The notes: generated from the letters alone by a model not told the origin. Numbered from the stretch's first letter, positions 11,958 to 24,934 are shown. The stretch: 64,000 bases of DNA from Ulota crispa (GCA_963920765.1 OY987244.1:3412501-3476500), one strand, 5' to 3'. Made by a program: numbers and translations.

Positions 11958-13024
11958 TTAGGATGCTCCATACTAGTGTGCGGGGAGATTTTGAGCTTTT
12001 TCGGCTAAAAGTTGACATTTCTCATTTTCATCTGGTTTTTTCTCCATAGACCTACACTATAATTGGATTCTTTTCAAAAACCTAGTCGGTTTTTAGCCGA
12101 TTTATTTGGATTTTAGTCAGTTTTTTGCAAATTTCATTTGGCTAACTTTCTATTGTTTTTTGGCTCTTCCCGTTCATTGCTCCATACTAATTTCTTGTCA
12201 TTTCACACTATTTGAATATTTACTAAGATTATAGTAACTTTCATCAATAATCATTAGGGGGTAGTCATGACATGTCTGAGGTATTCTCTGAGATCAAAGA
12301 ATGCTGAGGTGGCACTTCCAGTGCGGTTCAAGGGAGGGAATTCACTGGGGTTGGAGGAAAAAAATTCTCCATTATTGAGGCCAAAGAATTGCGATGGAAA
12401 AATTTTCTCGAGGAACTTTTCACCCACATCCTCTTGTTTTTATTGCTATTGTTTTACTCCCCTCATTGCTCAGAACTTGCAATTTAGGGTAAAATCCTTT
12501 CTCTAGGTAAACCATTCTCCATCCTCCATTCTCCATTCTCCACCACCCACAAAAGGAATATCACATCTTCTCCATGGAGAAGTAATCCCATTGGCTCCTG
12601 TTTTCGCTCAGTCGATTCTCCATCTCCTGGGAAGTTTCCATCTTTGAGAACACGTGACTACTGCTATTATGATAATCAATGGAGGAAGCAAGCAAATATT
12701 GGGCATAGCAACAAGCGCCAAAGCTAGAGAGTAGGGGAGCTAGAACTTTGTACAAAACCAAGAATTACTATAGCATAAAAAGAGTTGCATGCCCCTCTAT
12801 GTGACCAAGGGTGAGTCATGAGGCAACTTTGCCAAGGTAAAGCAACCTAATTGTTAAGGCAACCTAAATGCACTGTATGGTGTAGATTATTTTGGGATTT
12901 CATCAACAAAAATATTTCAACCTTCTGTTATTCATACATTTTCATCCGTAATAGTACCAACATTTGATAAACCTCGTTTCACACTTGGCTTGAAAAGACA
13001 TTTTTGGAAACATCATCCGATATT
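11958..13024. other. Noncoding stretch
   Basis: No gene recognised. A CATTCTC-rich simple sequence lies at about 12518-12545. Open frames at 12267-12506 (plus) and 12561-12761 (minus) lack any recognisable domain. Confidence 0.5.
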
Positions 13025-14251
13025 TTAACCCCTAAAGGACCAAGTGGCTGTTCAATAGCCATTTGAGAACTTGGGTATGGTCATATGGAGTTAGTTTTTA
13101 TTGGATGTTCTCAAAATTGTTACACAAGTTGCAAACATGTATCCCCCTAGTGGAAATGTAATTTTTTCCCCAATCGGATGCCCGGTTCAAAAGATGCCAC
13201 CCAAAAGAAATTGGGTGGCTTAGTAGTTTGATCATCTTTGGAGAATCTTATGCTAAAACTCTCATCAACTTTTGAAATTTGGCAAGTATGTAACTAAAAA
13301 ATATGGTGCACAATTGTCAAAAAAAAATTTGAGCTATCACATCACATTTTGAAAGGAGTCAAACTTTGTTAACCCCTAAAGGACCAAGGAACAGGATATT
13401 TGTTAAATTGGGACAAAACGGTCATTTTGGGACTTTTTGAAAGTTTGGGGTAATCACCCCAAAGCAGGCCCCCAATCAAGCTCCAATGTTTTTTTGGTAC
13501 ACATGTCCTCACTTGAGAGGAGGAATTTGTGAGGGAAAAAAATTTAGTGGCTTAGATTGAATTTGATATTTTTGAATCTAGTTTAGGGTGACTATTTTGG
13601 ATTGAGGTGGAGTACAAAATGGTACCTTTGTTTTTCCCAATTTAATGAATATCCCATTAAGGGTGTTTTTTGAGGAAAAATCTCAGAAACTGCCAATTTT
13701 TAGTGCATTGCCCAAAATTGAAAATAAAAACTATTTTTTCTCATTTCAACCGTACAAAAGTGTGTAAAACAAATAAATTGATATGTGCAAAAAAAAACCA
13801 GCCCATTTGACCGCACAAATTGTAAAATTATAACGTTTGAAAAGAGAAAAACAACTTTTTTTCATTCCTGCAAAACAATGTCAGTAAACTTTGAGGCTTC
13901 CTAGAGTAAAATTTTTACTCTACACAAATTTGAGCTTTTTGACCACTCACATGTATATGATGTTTAGGTTCACTCATGAAAAATTTGAGATGCAAATACA
14001 AAATCTAGCTTATTCTAAATCACCCTACAATGCAAGGAGGTTTAGTGAATTGGCAATATATAAATCATTCTTTCATGACTTCTTGTGCAATGAGAAAGTC
14101 TTTTATTCAAAATCTAAACAGTTAAAAGTTAGAGACAAACGTTTGGAATATTTTTTAAAAAAATTCAAGAGCTTTGGGTTTATAGATTGAAAGATAATAT
14201 GGCTTGAAGTTAGAGGAATTTTTTTTTCTTCTTGAAACTGCCCCAACATAG
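13025..14251. mobile_element. Two stacked left ends of TTAA elements
   Basis: TTAACCCCTAAAGGACCAAG occurs at 13025 and again at 13369, both in left-end orientation. A third left end starts at 14252, yet only one right end (15157) follows. This implies nested or successively truncated insertions whose right ends are lost or shared. The DNA between them is AT-rich and noncoding; the open frame at 13891-14190 starts at TTG and looks like chance. Confidence 0.55.
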
Positions 14252-15157
14252 TTAATCCCTAAAGGACTAGACCCCCTTTTTTAGAAACATAGTGGTTTTG
14301 GGCAAAAGTACCTGTGATTGGAGATTTTCATATTTTAGGCTGAAATTTTAATTGAATGTGGGGACAAGGTTTATCTTTCATATGCACTAAATTTCATCAC
14401 ATTTGGAATTATGAGTAAAAATTTATGGCCTAATATGTTTTTTTTTACGTTTGTCAGGCAGCCTAGGCAGATTTTTAAAATTAAAAAAATAAAATAAAAT
14501 TGGTATAGGAGATTTATGTGAATGTAGGAAGCTTTGATTCATTTTGTTTTGATCAATGACATGAAAGTTACGAGAATTTTTTGTTTGCTGGCAGTTATGG
14601 TTTCTCTACTCTGAAATAAACTTTGAAGTCCTTTATTTTACTCAATTTTCAACATTTTGGAAAAAAACCAAAGGATGAATATTGTTTATGAAAACGTTAT
14701 GACCATTGGGATTTGCATTTTTCATTTCCATAATTAAATTCTTAACAATTTAGTGTTTTGAATCATTTTCTACTTCTTTTTACTTACTAATTTTTTTCCA
14801 TATGTTATACAACTCCAAATGATTTGAAACTTTTTTGACATGTACTTAACTTAAGTGGAATAAGGAATTTAGAGAAGCACCACCTACATGGCATTTTTTC
14901 CTTAGGAATTTCACCTTCTGAAGGGTAGCTGCTTTGTTTTTCATGAGATGTTTTTGAATATTCAAACCATTCTAACTTCCAATCCACGCGGTGGAAAACT
15001 CTGAATTTTTTTCCACATCTTCTAAAACTATTCTTCTACAAAATCCTACGGTTACATATGCATAAAATGTTTTTGTTTTCAAATTTGGTTGATGCTCTAA
15101 AAATGACAATTTTGAAAAAAATTTGGTGAAAACTTTGCTTGCTCCTTTAGGGGTTAA
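14252..15157. mobile_element. TTAA element, family B, copy 1 (reverse relative to 39579)
   Basis: The left end is TTAATCCCTAAAGGACTAG and the reverse complement of the right end is TTAACCCCTAAAGGAGCAAG. It is 906 bp. Its interior matches the elements at 39579 and 60856 in inverse orientation: shared blocks include ATTGGGATTTGCATTTTTCAT near 14707, AAACTTTGAAGTCCTTTATT near 14620 and AATCCTACGGTT near 15044. It is noncoding. The ends and TTAA target suggest a piggyBac-like non-autonomous element. Confidence 0.75.
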
Positions 15158-15753
15158 AATGGATGGTCCATAAAAAAAGGAGTAAAAAAAAAGAATTTAA
15201 AAGTTTCTGTATTGAAAATAGTATGTTTCCCTCTTTATTACCTTGCAATTTTTTCAAAACACGGACTTTGGTTTTGATGAATTTTAAGGGCCGCTTTACG
15301 CTAGAAGTCAAGGCCATCAAATCTTGAGGTTATTTTAACCAAAGTTTTAGTTGAAATGACATCAAGAACAGCCCAAGCGTTCATTATAATATATAAATTT
15401 AGTGGGGCTAACTCTCTGATGTATAAAGGCTTTTGAGGCCAAAAAGTTGAGGCCATTAGAGTAAATTTTGAAAAATTTAGGAGAAAAGAGATATAAACAT
15501 AATTAAGGAGAGTTGTTGATCTTTTATTCCATCCTACAATGTTGAGTATCTAGAAAGAACTCTTTTTATTCATACTGCCATATGTTGTTAAAATATAACA
15601 ATGGTCCTTTGTTCAAGAATTGGCTTCACATTTTAGGAAGACCCAATTTCTTGAAGTTGGGATGTGACCAATATTGTTTTTTGAATATTAAAATAAAATT
15701 TGAAAATTAGTCTTGACTCCTAGTATAAAGGCTTTGAGGCCGTTTTCAAAGTA
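15158..15753. other. Noncoding stretch between two TTAA elements
   Basis: AT-rich, with repeated phrases such as AAGGCTTTTGAGGCC and AAGGCTTTGAGGCCG. No gene recognised. Confidence 0.45.
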
Positions 15754-16684
15754 TCAACCTTTTGAGGACCAAGCAATCATTCTTTGGTTGTAGATAGTGG
15801 TTTTGAGAGTAAAACCGCTCAACAATATGGAAACTAGTCTTGAAGAATGCATGTGGTCACAAGAATTTTTCATCCAACTAAAAAAATAGCAGTGGAATTG
15901 GGTATGTGAGTTGAAAAATAGTGATGTTTATACACCATGGTCTCAAAATATGTATCCATTTTTTGATCAAAGATGGATGAACGCAACAACATAATAAATC
16001 AAATATCCAAGAAGAATGCCACATTTCAATTGTGAGCTCCAAAGAAAATTCAAATTGCTTAAGAAATATGCTCATATTGTTTCTCTATATGGTAGCAATA
16101 TAATTGTACAATTTGAAGATATATTGAAATGGTGATGTTATTTGATCTTTAAAATTTGTCATCCTAGATTTAACGGCCAATTTTTTGATTGTTTTCACCA
16201 ATTGGATTTTCTATGACATTTATCAAAAAAATTACAGAACCATTTTGGGATAACAAGTAAAGTGGGATTTTGGACCCATTTTGTCCACTTAGCTGTACCT
16301 TGTGATTGTTATTTTTATTCATTTTGCGTGAAACTAGTCTTATTGGAAGGGTGGAGAACCTTGCTTTTTAGAAATATAAGGCTCTTCTCAAGCAGAGCTT
16401 GCATTAGTTGCATGAAGCATTAGCAAATAAAATCACACAAGCATGAAAAACTAAAGATTTCCCACATATGGGGTGATATGGCTCACTCAATTCATTATAA
16501 CATTTCATCTCCAATGGTAAATATGGTTGAAAATTTGATACTTTACAATAAACAAGATATTCTTCCCAATTATACAATTGGATTATTCAAATTGGATTCA
16601 TATTTGATTCAACTACGCATCCAAGATTACCACCCTTGTTTTTAGTGGATTTAGTGAAAATATGTGTGGTCCTTAAAGTGTTAA
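15754..16684. mobile_element. TTAA element, family A, copy 1
   Basis: The left end TCAACCTTTTGAGGACCAAG is a worn version of TTAACCCTTTAAGGACCA; the reverse complement of the right end is TTAACACTTTAAGGACCACA. It is 931 bp. Read in reverse it aligns with the element at 24935: both share a ccAYCCTTGTTTTTAGTGGAT subterminal block, CAATTGTATAA/TTGTACAA stretches and a TTGTGATT...GGAAGGG core. Noncoding. Confidence 0.7.
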
Positions 16685-17274
16685 CCAATTGGATGCCAGC
16701 ATTGGGAGTGTCAAAAAGCAACCATAAGACACCAATCTTCATGGAGAACAGTTTATTTTTTTTTGCAAATTTTAGGTGTAGTGTATTTTCCTTACCATAT
16801 GAATACTCAAATTTACATGTTTTCTTCTGCAAGTACCAAACAATTCCTCTTGAAACATTCCATCAATTTTATGAATGCCCGTATCTGGTGTGTTTGGAGT
16901 GGTGTTACCAAAATAAATATAGTTGAAGGCGCACCTAACTATTCACTTTTGATACCCATGGTAGTATTTCTTTTATCACCAAGTGCAAACATGTCTTGAA
17001 ACCCTTAAATATCATGAGTTCAAATGCTTAGTAGTGAAATGATTTAAACTTGTCTTTTGCATGTAGAATGTAATTAGGTGCTTGTGTTGGTATTTCAACA
17101 TCTTGTATAGTGTAAATTTCAAAATTGTTATTTAAAAATTAAAAAATGTTAAAAAAACACAATAATTTTTATCTCAAAAAAACTAATTCTAGTACATAAA
17201 TTTCCTTTATAAAGAAAAGCAAGTAGGATAAAAAGAAATATTTTAAAATATAAAATAATCAATCAAACTTAGCG

Positions 17275-17311
<37 letters not shown>

Positions 17312-18105
17312 CTTTTGAATGAAATTTAGTTTCTATTTATGATTGATTTTATATGGAATGTTTAATTCTTGGTTTAAAATTTGTTATAAATACTAGAGAG
17401 TCCAACACTAGATCCAACCATATGGATATAGTCTACAAAGCATGGTCTAAAAGATTTGTTTGAAAACTGTCATTATTAGTCTTCTAAATTGAAATTTGTA
17501 GTATATCTTTACTTTTTTGAATATTTGCATTGTTATTTAGTATTCACGGAAAATTTTATTATGATTAGCAACTTTAATTAGCTAATTGTATTATAAAGGG
17601 TGTTAGTAAATTTTTAAGAAGTGAATTTAGAGACACCTTTGAGGTAGATTTATATGTTAATATTATTTTCAATACCAAATGCAATCTACTTAAACGTACA
17701 CCATTTGAATGTGAGAACATAGGAAGAATCTTGAGCACAAACATGAATAGATTATTGAAATTTCATATATTTCTCTTTGCAATATTCAAATACCCAATCA
17801 CTTCTATTGGTGTGCAAGACATCTTGAAACCTATTGTACATTTTGAACTAGTCTATTTTATTGTTTTGCTTTGAAAATTTTAATCATATGAATTGGTGCC
17901 TAGATCAATTCCAAATCAAATTAAGAAACAAATCCTAGGTTTGAGTACTTCTTCAAAAGATTATTGTCTTTGAAGTTGCAAATATTTTTTGAACAATATA
18001 TGTTCGAAGTTTTCACTTTTGTATCAATGTTTTCTAACCAATGCAAGGAATCAACTTGCAAAAATTCAAAAAGGAGCAACATGAAGGATGCAGCTTTGGA
18101 CATGC
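16685..18105. other. Noncoding stretch with a TA microsatellite
   Basis: AT-rich and without a recognisable gene. A pure (AT)n run lies at 17278-17311. Confidence 0.5.
17278..17311. repeat. (AT)n microsatellite
   Basis: About 17 uninterrupted AT dinucleotides. Confidence 0.95.
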
Positions 18106-18887
18106 TCAACCCCTAATGCCAAGGCGGTCAAAAAAATGTTTGCTACACACCCAAAGAAATGCTATGCAGAATATAAAAAGTTGTTTTACATCTTCTTCTT
18201 TTTTGAAATGTGATCATAAACACATGGTCCATCATGGAAGGCAAAATAATACCTCATTAGATGTACTCATATTTTTGGGTAAGGTAGCAACACCCATAAG
18301 CGCCATTGTCCCCATAACCATCACCTCTAAAATTTTGGAGAATCTATGGAAGCAAACAAATGTAATTACAAGGATGTACAACATGTGAAAATGAAACCTT
18401 AGTGTTGGTATTAGGTGCAATTGCAATTAGCTCTATAAAAATTCAAAACTTATTCTCACAATATCCAAATAATACATGTGAAAGTGCTAACTCATCATTT
18501 TTCTCTTGCTAATAGGATCTTATAATTTGCTAGATGTTTATTAATAATCATTGTGTTCAAAACCCTTAGTTTGACGGTTATGAGTGTTGCTACCTTAATC
18601 CAAATTGTGAGGAGATTCATGGTGTTAGGTCCCATGCTGCACTTTTTACAAATTTCATGAGGGTACTATGCATAGTTGACTTTTGCAACTTTTGTAAACA
18701 ATATTATAATAAGTATGCCCTTGCCACTCCATTGTATAGTGCCCTCCAACAAGTAATTGGGTTCTTGAGTCCTCCTGTTAAGAACTCAAAGACTTGTTGG
18801 AGGCCACTATATAACATTGTAGAACACCATAGAACAATGTACATAGAGTGGGTGGTAGCTATGACCAGCCCAACATTTAGGGGTTAA
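18106..18887. mobile_element. TTAA element, family E, copy 1
   Basis: The left end TCAACCCCTAATGCCAAGG and the reverse complement of the right end TTAACCCCTAAATGTTGGGC share a CCCCTAAATG core. It is 782 bp. The interior (ACACATGGTCCATCATGGA, CTTATTCTCACAATATCCAA and TTTTTCTCTTGCTAATAGGA blocks) aligns over most of its length with the element at 23836. The open frame at 18041-18388 crosses its left end and is a chance frame. Confidence 0.7.
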
Positions 18888-21122
18888 GTAAGGAAACTCA
18901 ATTGATCACATTAGTGACATACGACAAGGGTTTGTAGTGCCACTTGCACCCACTCCTGTTTGTGAATGACAACATGATGCTCACTCAAATAAGAAGCAAC
19001 TTACATTCAATGGTCATACCAACATTAAAATTTCCGTAGAAGGAATACTAAAACTTTTTTGGAGATGCTTGTTAGTTGGAAAGATGTGCAAATGGATGTT
19101 TCTTACATATTCATGCAATCAAGTTTCAAAAATTCATTACCAATATTTTTTTAATCATATACCATGTAAAATCATGAATTTTATGAAAAATAATTAATCA
19201 AAAACAACCTTTTGGTTTTTTGAAACTCAAAATTTGGTATGTTTGGTTGAAATTGCACAAGAATTAAAGATCATTGATACAAGATGATAAAATGCCCATT
19301 GTAGTTTATAAACTGCTAAGTTCTTTTAGTGGTAAAATATGGTGGGTATGCAAAGATTTGCAAGGGCATTGTACATACTACTACAAATAGAAAATTACAT
19401 GGCGTATGGTCTTTGAGAAATATCTTCAAATATTTGGTTGTCTATATATCAAAAATCATATGTGGTGTTTAACTAATTTTGGACTATCCAAAGCCTAGAA
19501 ACTATTTATTTAAAAAGATCGTTTTTGGAAATCTATGCAAAATATCAAGAGACCTATTGAACAAGATTTGACTATTGAGGTTATGTTGCCTTCATTTACA
19601 AACTCTTGATCAAGCACAAGTAAGGAGTGTTCAACCATACCAAAGGTTATATATGGGATGACTTTATTTTTTGGGCTTAAAATGGTGAGCCATGAGCAAT
19701 GAGCCAAGATTTTATGAGTGGAAACCAATTTTGAGTTCAGAATCAATAAAAAAACTTTAAAAAAACATTAAACTTTTCAAAGATGATAGTTTAAAATGCA
19801 CAATCGTATGGCCCTATGTACATGATTACTGGTGAAGTAGAATATTGACAAAAAAAAAATCCAAACTCATGGGCTCATGGCTCACTGATCTCCACTCACG
19901 GTTTAACATTCTCTGCTATATCTGGAAACACAAAAGTACAACAACATGATAAAAACCACAAACCTTGGCACTCCCATAAGTTACTTCAACATTTTATTTT
20001 GCATTCGTAACACAAAACTCTACTTTCATGTTACCTAGTCCATTGCAAAAACAAAAGAATTTGGACTACTTCAATTCTGCTCAAAGACTTTTTGCCCACC
20101 CACATTTGCTCATCAAAGTACAAAAAATAACCATCAACATCTTTCCAATCTGCAATTAATTATTATTTTTAATGATATTTGTTGATATATTGCTTTTTCA
20201 TTGATGGCAAATGTGCTGTTGCCTGTTCTTTTTGTCAAACTTCCTATATGATTTAAGGGGGCATGACGTTGAAAGGATGTATATCCTCTTGCGACCAATT
20301 ATGTGGATGAGCCCCAAAGTGGGACTACTACAAAAGTACTGCCTCACTTGGGAGTACATACAATAACAAACAAGAAACAATGTGACTGCATGTGATCCTT
20401 ATCCACTCTTCACAATATTGAGTACTATTTCTTGCGTTTGTCGAGGGAAATACCTCTCTTTAATCTTGCGCATTTTTTGGAGGTTGAATGGTTGTTTTTG
20501 TTGGAAAGGCATGTTTCAAAGTGTCAAAATTGTGATGCTAAAGTGCAACACAAGAATGTTCATTGTTTGAATAATGAGCATATGTTGAGTATTGTTCGAC
20601 TATTTACAACACCAATAATGATATTTAGTGTTGGCAACATTAATTGTAAATTGTAATTCCAAATATCAACAATATTACTTGTGTTATCAACTCTAAATAT
20701 CAATCTCAACCACACATGCCAACAAAAGTTTCACCAAACATTATAAATTAGTACCATGATAGTTTAGCATGCCCTAAAGTGATTATCTAACATTAAAGCT
20801 AACTATCTACATGAACATTAATTGTCAATTAAACGATAATGAGAGTGAGTTAAATAATAGGGCAAGTAACATAATTATTATCATAACACACAATAATATT
20901 ATTGGTGTAGTGATGGCCATAGGTAGCTCAAGCTTAGTGTTTTTGTCTCATGTTAGAGGTAGACTTTATGATGCACATCTATGAAGATTAAGGTTAAATT
21001 TGTTGCACTAACACCACCCAAATGGTGAATAGTGGATGCTATGAGAGAAGTGAGTCTAGCATGAATTTAGACTTATTTCTAAGTCTCTTAACAATTTTGA
21101 CTTTTAATTAGAAAAATGTACT
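18888..21122. other. Noncoding stretch with a diverged foldback-arm copy
   Basis: About 18990-19370 is similar to the arms of the large foldback at 60.9-62.8 kb (shared TTGGAAAGATGTGCA, TTCATGCAATCAAG, CAAAAATTCAT and GATTTGCAAGGGCATTGTAC blocks), so it is a dispersed repeat. The rest is AT-rich with no recognisable gene. Confidence 0.5.
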
Positions 21123-21566
21123 TTGACCCTTAAAAGCCGGGTTGGTCATTGTGACTACCCTTCTATAGTAACTCTATAGCGCTCTATAGTGATGTGGCAA
21201 GTACCTACCAATAATAACATTTTTTTTCAAAAGTTGCAAAATTCAATAGTGCATAGTGTAGAGTGCCCTCTTGAAAATTGCAAGAAGGGCAACATGGGAC
21301 CTAACACTATGTGTGTGAATCTTTTCACAATTTGGGTTACCAAAAAATATGAATGAATTTGGTGAGGTTATTTTTATCTTTTCTAGGACCACTTCTAAAA
21401 AACAAATGAAAGACAATTTTTTTCCATCCTACTAAGTATTTTTTTGTTGTCAAGATTGAAGGGAACCAAAAACATCCTTTTTGACTTTCAACTCTAAAAT
21501 ACCCAAGATATCAAATTCTAGTGTAGAAACCACCAAAATTTGGTGCCTTGGGCATTTAAGAGTTAA
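21123..21566. mobile_element. TTAA element, short relative of family E
   Basis: The left end is TTGACCCTTAAAAGCCGGG, followed by TTGGTCATTGTGACT, and the reverse complement of the right end is TTAACTCTTAAATGCCCAAG. The left subterminal GGTCAYwGTGACY block recurs at the right end of the 23836 element. It is 444 bp, noncoding, with imperfect ends. Confidence 0.55.
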
Positions 21567-22165
21567 GGGCACCATTGCAATGGATTATTGGGTCAAACCA
21601 AAATATTTTGTAGCATTGAGCTTCAATGCTATGGCAATATGGCATTCTTTGATATTTTAGTTGTTTCTCTCCAACCTCGGCAGCTGTTTTCTGCTAGGAT
21701 TCGTTTAGTATTTATTTCCCTGCAAAAGATTTTCACTCAGGATTTTCATTCAGGGTTTTCGTGCATTTCTGTCGGGAGAAAAAAAACCCCATCCCCATTT
21801 CACTTGTCTGATTGTCTCACATTAAAAAAACAAATGAAGGTAGGAGCACCCATAAACGTCAAACTAAGGGTTTTGAACATGATGACTATTAATAAACAAC
21901 TAGCAAATTACAAGATCTTATTAGGAACAAAAAATAAATGAGTTTGCACTTTCAAATATATTATTGGATATTGTGAGAATAAGTTGTGAATTTTTAAAGA
22001 GCAAACTGCCATTGCACCCATAACTACTTTTAAGATTTCATGTTTACATGTTGTACATCCTTGTCATTACATCTATTCACTTTCACAGATTTTTCAAGAT
22101 TTCAGAGGTGACGGTTATGGGGACACTGACGCTTATGGGTGTTCCTACCTTAGAACTTGGCTAGA
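21567..22165. mobile_element. Partial family E copy in inverse orientation
   Basis: About 21830-22165 is the reverse complement of the conserved interior of the 23836 element (AAGGTAGGAGCACCCATAA, ATTGTGAGAATAAGTTGTGAA, ATGTTGTACATCCTTGTCAT and GCTTATGGGTGTTCCTACCTTA). The open frame at 21588-21941 runs through this repeat and is not treated as a gene. Its own ends are not clear. Confidence 0.55.
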
Positions 22166-22562
22166 AAAAGTTCAGGAACGGGCCTGAGCAATGATGCCAG
22201 GGCCACACAGGTCCAAAACCTGCAGTTTGAAATGGATGAAATAATAACTTGTATTTTTGGAAAATTGAGTGATTGCCACAGTCACTTTTCCAAATTTTCA
22301 TCTATTGTTCACTTAAAGATAACCTCTCCACCATTCTAGGGTAGGAGGTTTGACATGCTCATTTGCAGACTCTCAAAATGGCAATTTTGGATAGACCAAA
22401 AAAGTGTGCCCTAGGAAGTCAAAGAATCTGCTTTTTCACAAACATGTAAAATCCGCCATTTGTTTTTTACAAATTGCCAGTTTGAAATGCCAATTTTGGC
22501 ATGTGTGGCCTAGCCTTGAGAAGGGCTGCATGATGGAAGGGTGGGCTCCAAGCTTTTGGGGC
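22166..22562. other. Noncoding stretch
   Basis: Nothing recognised apart from short direct repeats of CAGTTTGAAATG and CAATTTTGG words. Confidence 0.45.
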
Positions 22563-22565
22563 TAA

Positions 22566-22886
22566 GAGTAGCTCTAGCCTTTCACTTCAAGCTTGACACT
22601 CCAAGAGATTACATTTGTTTTTGAAGGGCCCTCAAAATTCCTGCTCTCTAGTCATGCACTTCAAACATGGCCCCTACACTTCAAGCGTGCCCCATAAATA
22701 GTCATGTGACCATTCACCAAAGGGAATTTAGAATAAAGCTCACTAAAGTTAGGATGAATATTGCTTTGAAGGGTCCATGCTTTGACTCACTAGAATGGAG
22801 TGCCATGAGAAAAGTTTGAGGGGCCATGAGCAATCATCCATGTTTGGAGTGTGTCAAACACTACCGGTGCAAGGCTGGAAAAGCTC
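22566..22886. mobile_element. PIF/Harbinger-like MITE, diverged copy
   Basis: The left end is GAGTAGCTCTAGCC and the reverse complement of the right end is GAGCTTTTCCAGCC. Both flanks are TAA (22563-22565 and 22887-22889), the 3-bp TWA duplication expected for PIF/Harbinger. It is 321 bp and noncoding. The interior shares a GCCCCATAAATAGTCATGTGACCA-like region with the 7301 and 11643 copies. Confidence 0.7.
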
Positions 22887-22889
22887 TAA

Positions 22890-23835
22890 GCAAATCTGAT
22901 GGCTCATGAGTCATGACTGTGTGTGGGCATAGGGCCCACTTGTGGTAAGTTCCTCCTTTTACAATATTTGTACAAATGACAGTGGGTGGATGTTTGCTGG
23001 CCGAGGGTGTTAAAATTGTGAAAATGACTTGAAGTCTTTCAATCTTCTCTTCACATGTTAAATCTAAAAAATTGGTCACCAAAAAAATATGAGGTCAAAG
23101 AACATGACATACCGTACCTTACTAGTAGCTTTGGCAGAAATTAATTCTTGAAAAATTTGCCTATATTTTTTCATAATTATGGACATTCATTGCCTAAAAT
23201 TTGTCAAATGATTTTGAAATAAAGTTGAAAAAAAGAAATTAAACAAAAATATGCTAAATTAAGAATACAAATATTACCAAATAACTTTTGTAATTACATT
23301 GACTTACACAAAAATCACAATATAAAATTTGAGCTCAAAGTTGCGAAATCAAGCAACACACATTCTCCCAACTCTTTTTTGTCAACTTCTCTAAATACTC
23401 ATTGTAGAATTATTTGCTTGATAATTTTCATTTTAATGAGACATATTCTCACATAAAAAAAGAACTCTCATACAAAAATACAAGCAAAATGTTAGTTTAC
23501 AAATACAAGAAGCATTACGGCAACATGAGAAATTGGCAACTACCATTTTTTTCATGCATGCCATCTTATCAATGAATACTAAAATGAAGATCATCTCAAG
23601 TTGTTGATCATATCAATTAGATACAATAGCTAACTACCTTATTTATAGTATTTGACTTGAATAAATGCCTAAATACATTTTTTTGAAAGTGACTAATTTT
23701 TTAAAGCTTTTTTAAAAGTTGCCTAACCATGATTTCTCACTTTAATTAATTATTAGGCACTTGCCTCCCGAACCTGCTAGTAAGGTACGGTACATAACTT
23801 CAAACAATTTACAACTTTTCATTCTACAATTTTTC
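22890..23835. other. Noncoding stretch
   Basis: AT-rich. Short minus frames only, none recognisable. Confidence 0.5.
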
Positions 23836-24509
23836 TTAACCCTTAAACATTGAAGAGGACGTTTTTCCTCTTCCAGCTCGGAAAAAAGATTATGTACTAT
23901 AAGAAAAAGTTGTTTTTCAATTGCATTTTTTTCCAAAAGTGATAGTAAACACATGATCCATCATGGAATGCAAAAAAACATCTCATTAGATGCACTCATA
24001 CTTTTAGGGAACCCAAATTGTGAGAAGATTCAAAGACACGGTGTTAAGGTAGGAGCACCCATCCTCATGAGGGTCTCCATAAGCATGACCTCTGAAATCT
24101 TGGAAAATTTGTGGAAAAGTAGATAGATATAATGACAAGGATGTATAACATGTGAATATGAAGTCTTAATAGTGGTTATGGGTACAATGGCAGTTTGCTT
24201 TTTAAAAATTCACAACTTATTCTCACAATATCCAAATAATACATTCAAAAGTGCAAACTCAATATTTTTCTCTTGCTAATAGGATCCTATAATTTGCTAG
24301 ACTTTTACTAATACCCTTAAACTCATGCTTATGGGTGCTCCTACCTTAGGTCCCAAGTTGCCCTTCTTGCAATTTTCATGAGGGCACCATGCAGTGTTGA
24401 CTTTTGCAGCATCAAGAAATAATATTATAATTGTTGGGCACTTGCTGCTACTATAGAGAGAAATGTAGCCGAGTTGGTCATAGTGACCAGCCCGGCATTT
24501 AAGGGTTAA
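23836..24509. mobile_element. TTAA element, family E, copy 2
   Basis: The left end is TTAACCCTTAAACATTGAAG and the reverse complement of the right end is TTAACCCTTAAATGCCGGG, both with intact TTAA. It is 674 bp. The interior is collinear with 18106-18887. It contains an internal inverted pair of AAGGTAGGAGCACCCAT (about 24048) and ATGGGTGCTCCTACCTTA (about 24337). No open frame spans it. Confidence 0.75.
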
Positions 24510-24934
24510 ATGAAATTTTTAGTGTAAACTTTTCTCCAAGATTCAGTGTATTTGAGGCTCATTTCCAAGAGCTCTCAACACTATGGGAAGTCATGATTGC
24601 AGTAGACACCCTTACGCAAAATCTTGAATAGAAAAAACATAATCAATCATTTTCAAAATCAAACTCTTGATGCTAAAACTAGACCTTCAAAAAAATCAAT
24701 AATATAAACTATTAAGAATAGCACCTTTGTTAGGTTTCATTGAACTTCAAAATATTGTCAAACACTAAGCTTAGAGTTTGGTGCCTTTGACATTTAGGGG
24801 TTAAAGATAAAATGTTAATCTAATCTCTACCTTGCACCAATAGGTTCCAACATCGAAATCCCTTTGTTTCCAGTGCCAATTTTCTCCAACAAAAACTACA
24901 ATTATGCCCACCTCTTCTTGTTATTCAACGTACT
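24510..24934. other. Noncoding stretch with an orphan TTAA-element right end
   Basis: A right-end sequence GACATTTAGGGGTTAA finishes at 24801-24804, preceded by TTTGGTGCCTTT, and resembles the right end at 21566. No matching left end is visible, so it may belong to an outer element split by the 23836 insertion. Confidence 0.45.

Noticed and set aside
13891-14190. 99-codon plus-strand frame
   Set aside because: Starts at TTG, very AT-rich codons, lies in transposon-derived DNA, no similarity recognised.
18041-18388. 115-codon plus-strand frame
   Set aside because: Crosses the border of a TTAA element and is not kept open in the related copy at 23836.
21588-21941. 117-codon plus-strand frame
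   Set aside because: Runs through an inverted partial copy of the same noncoding element family.
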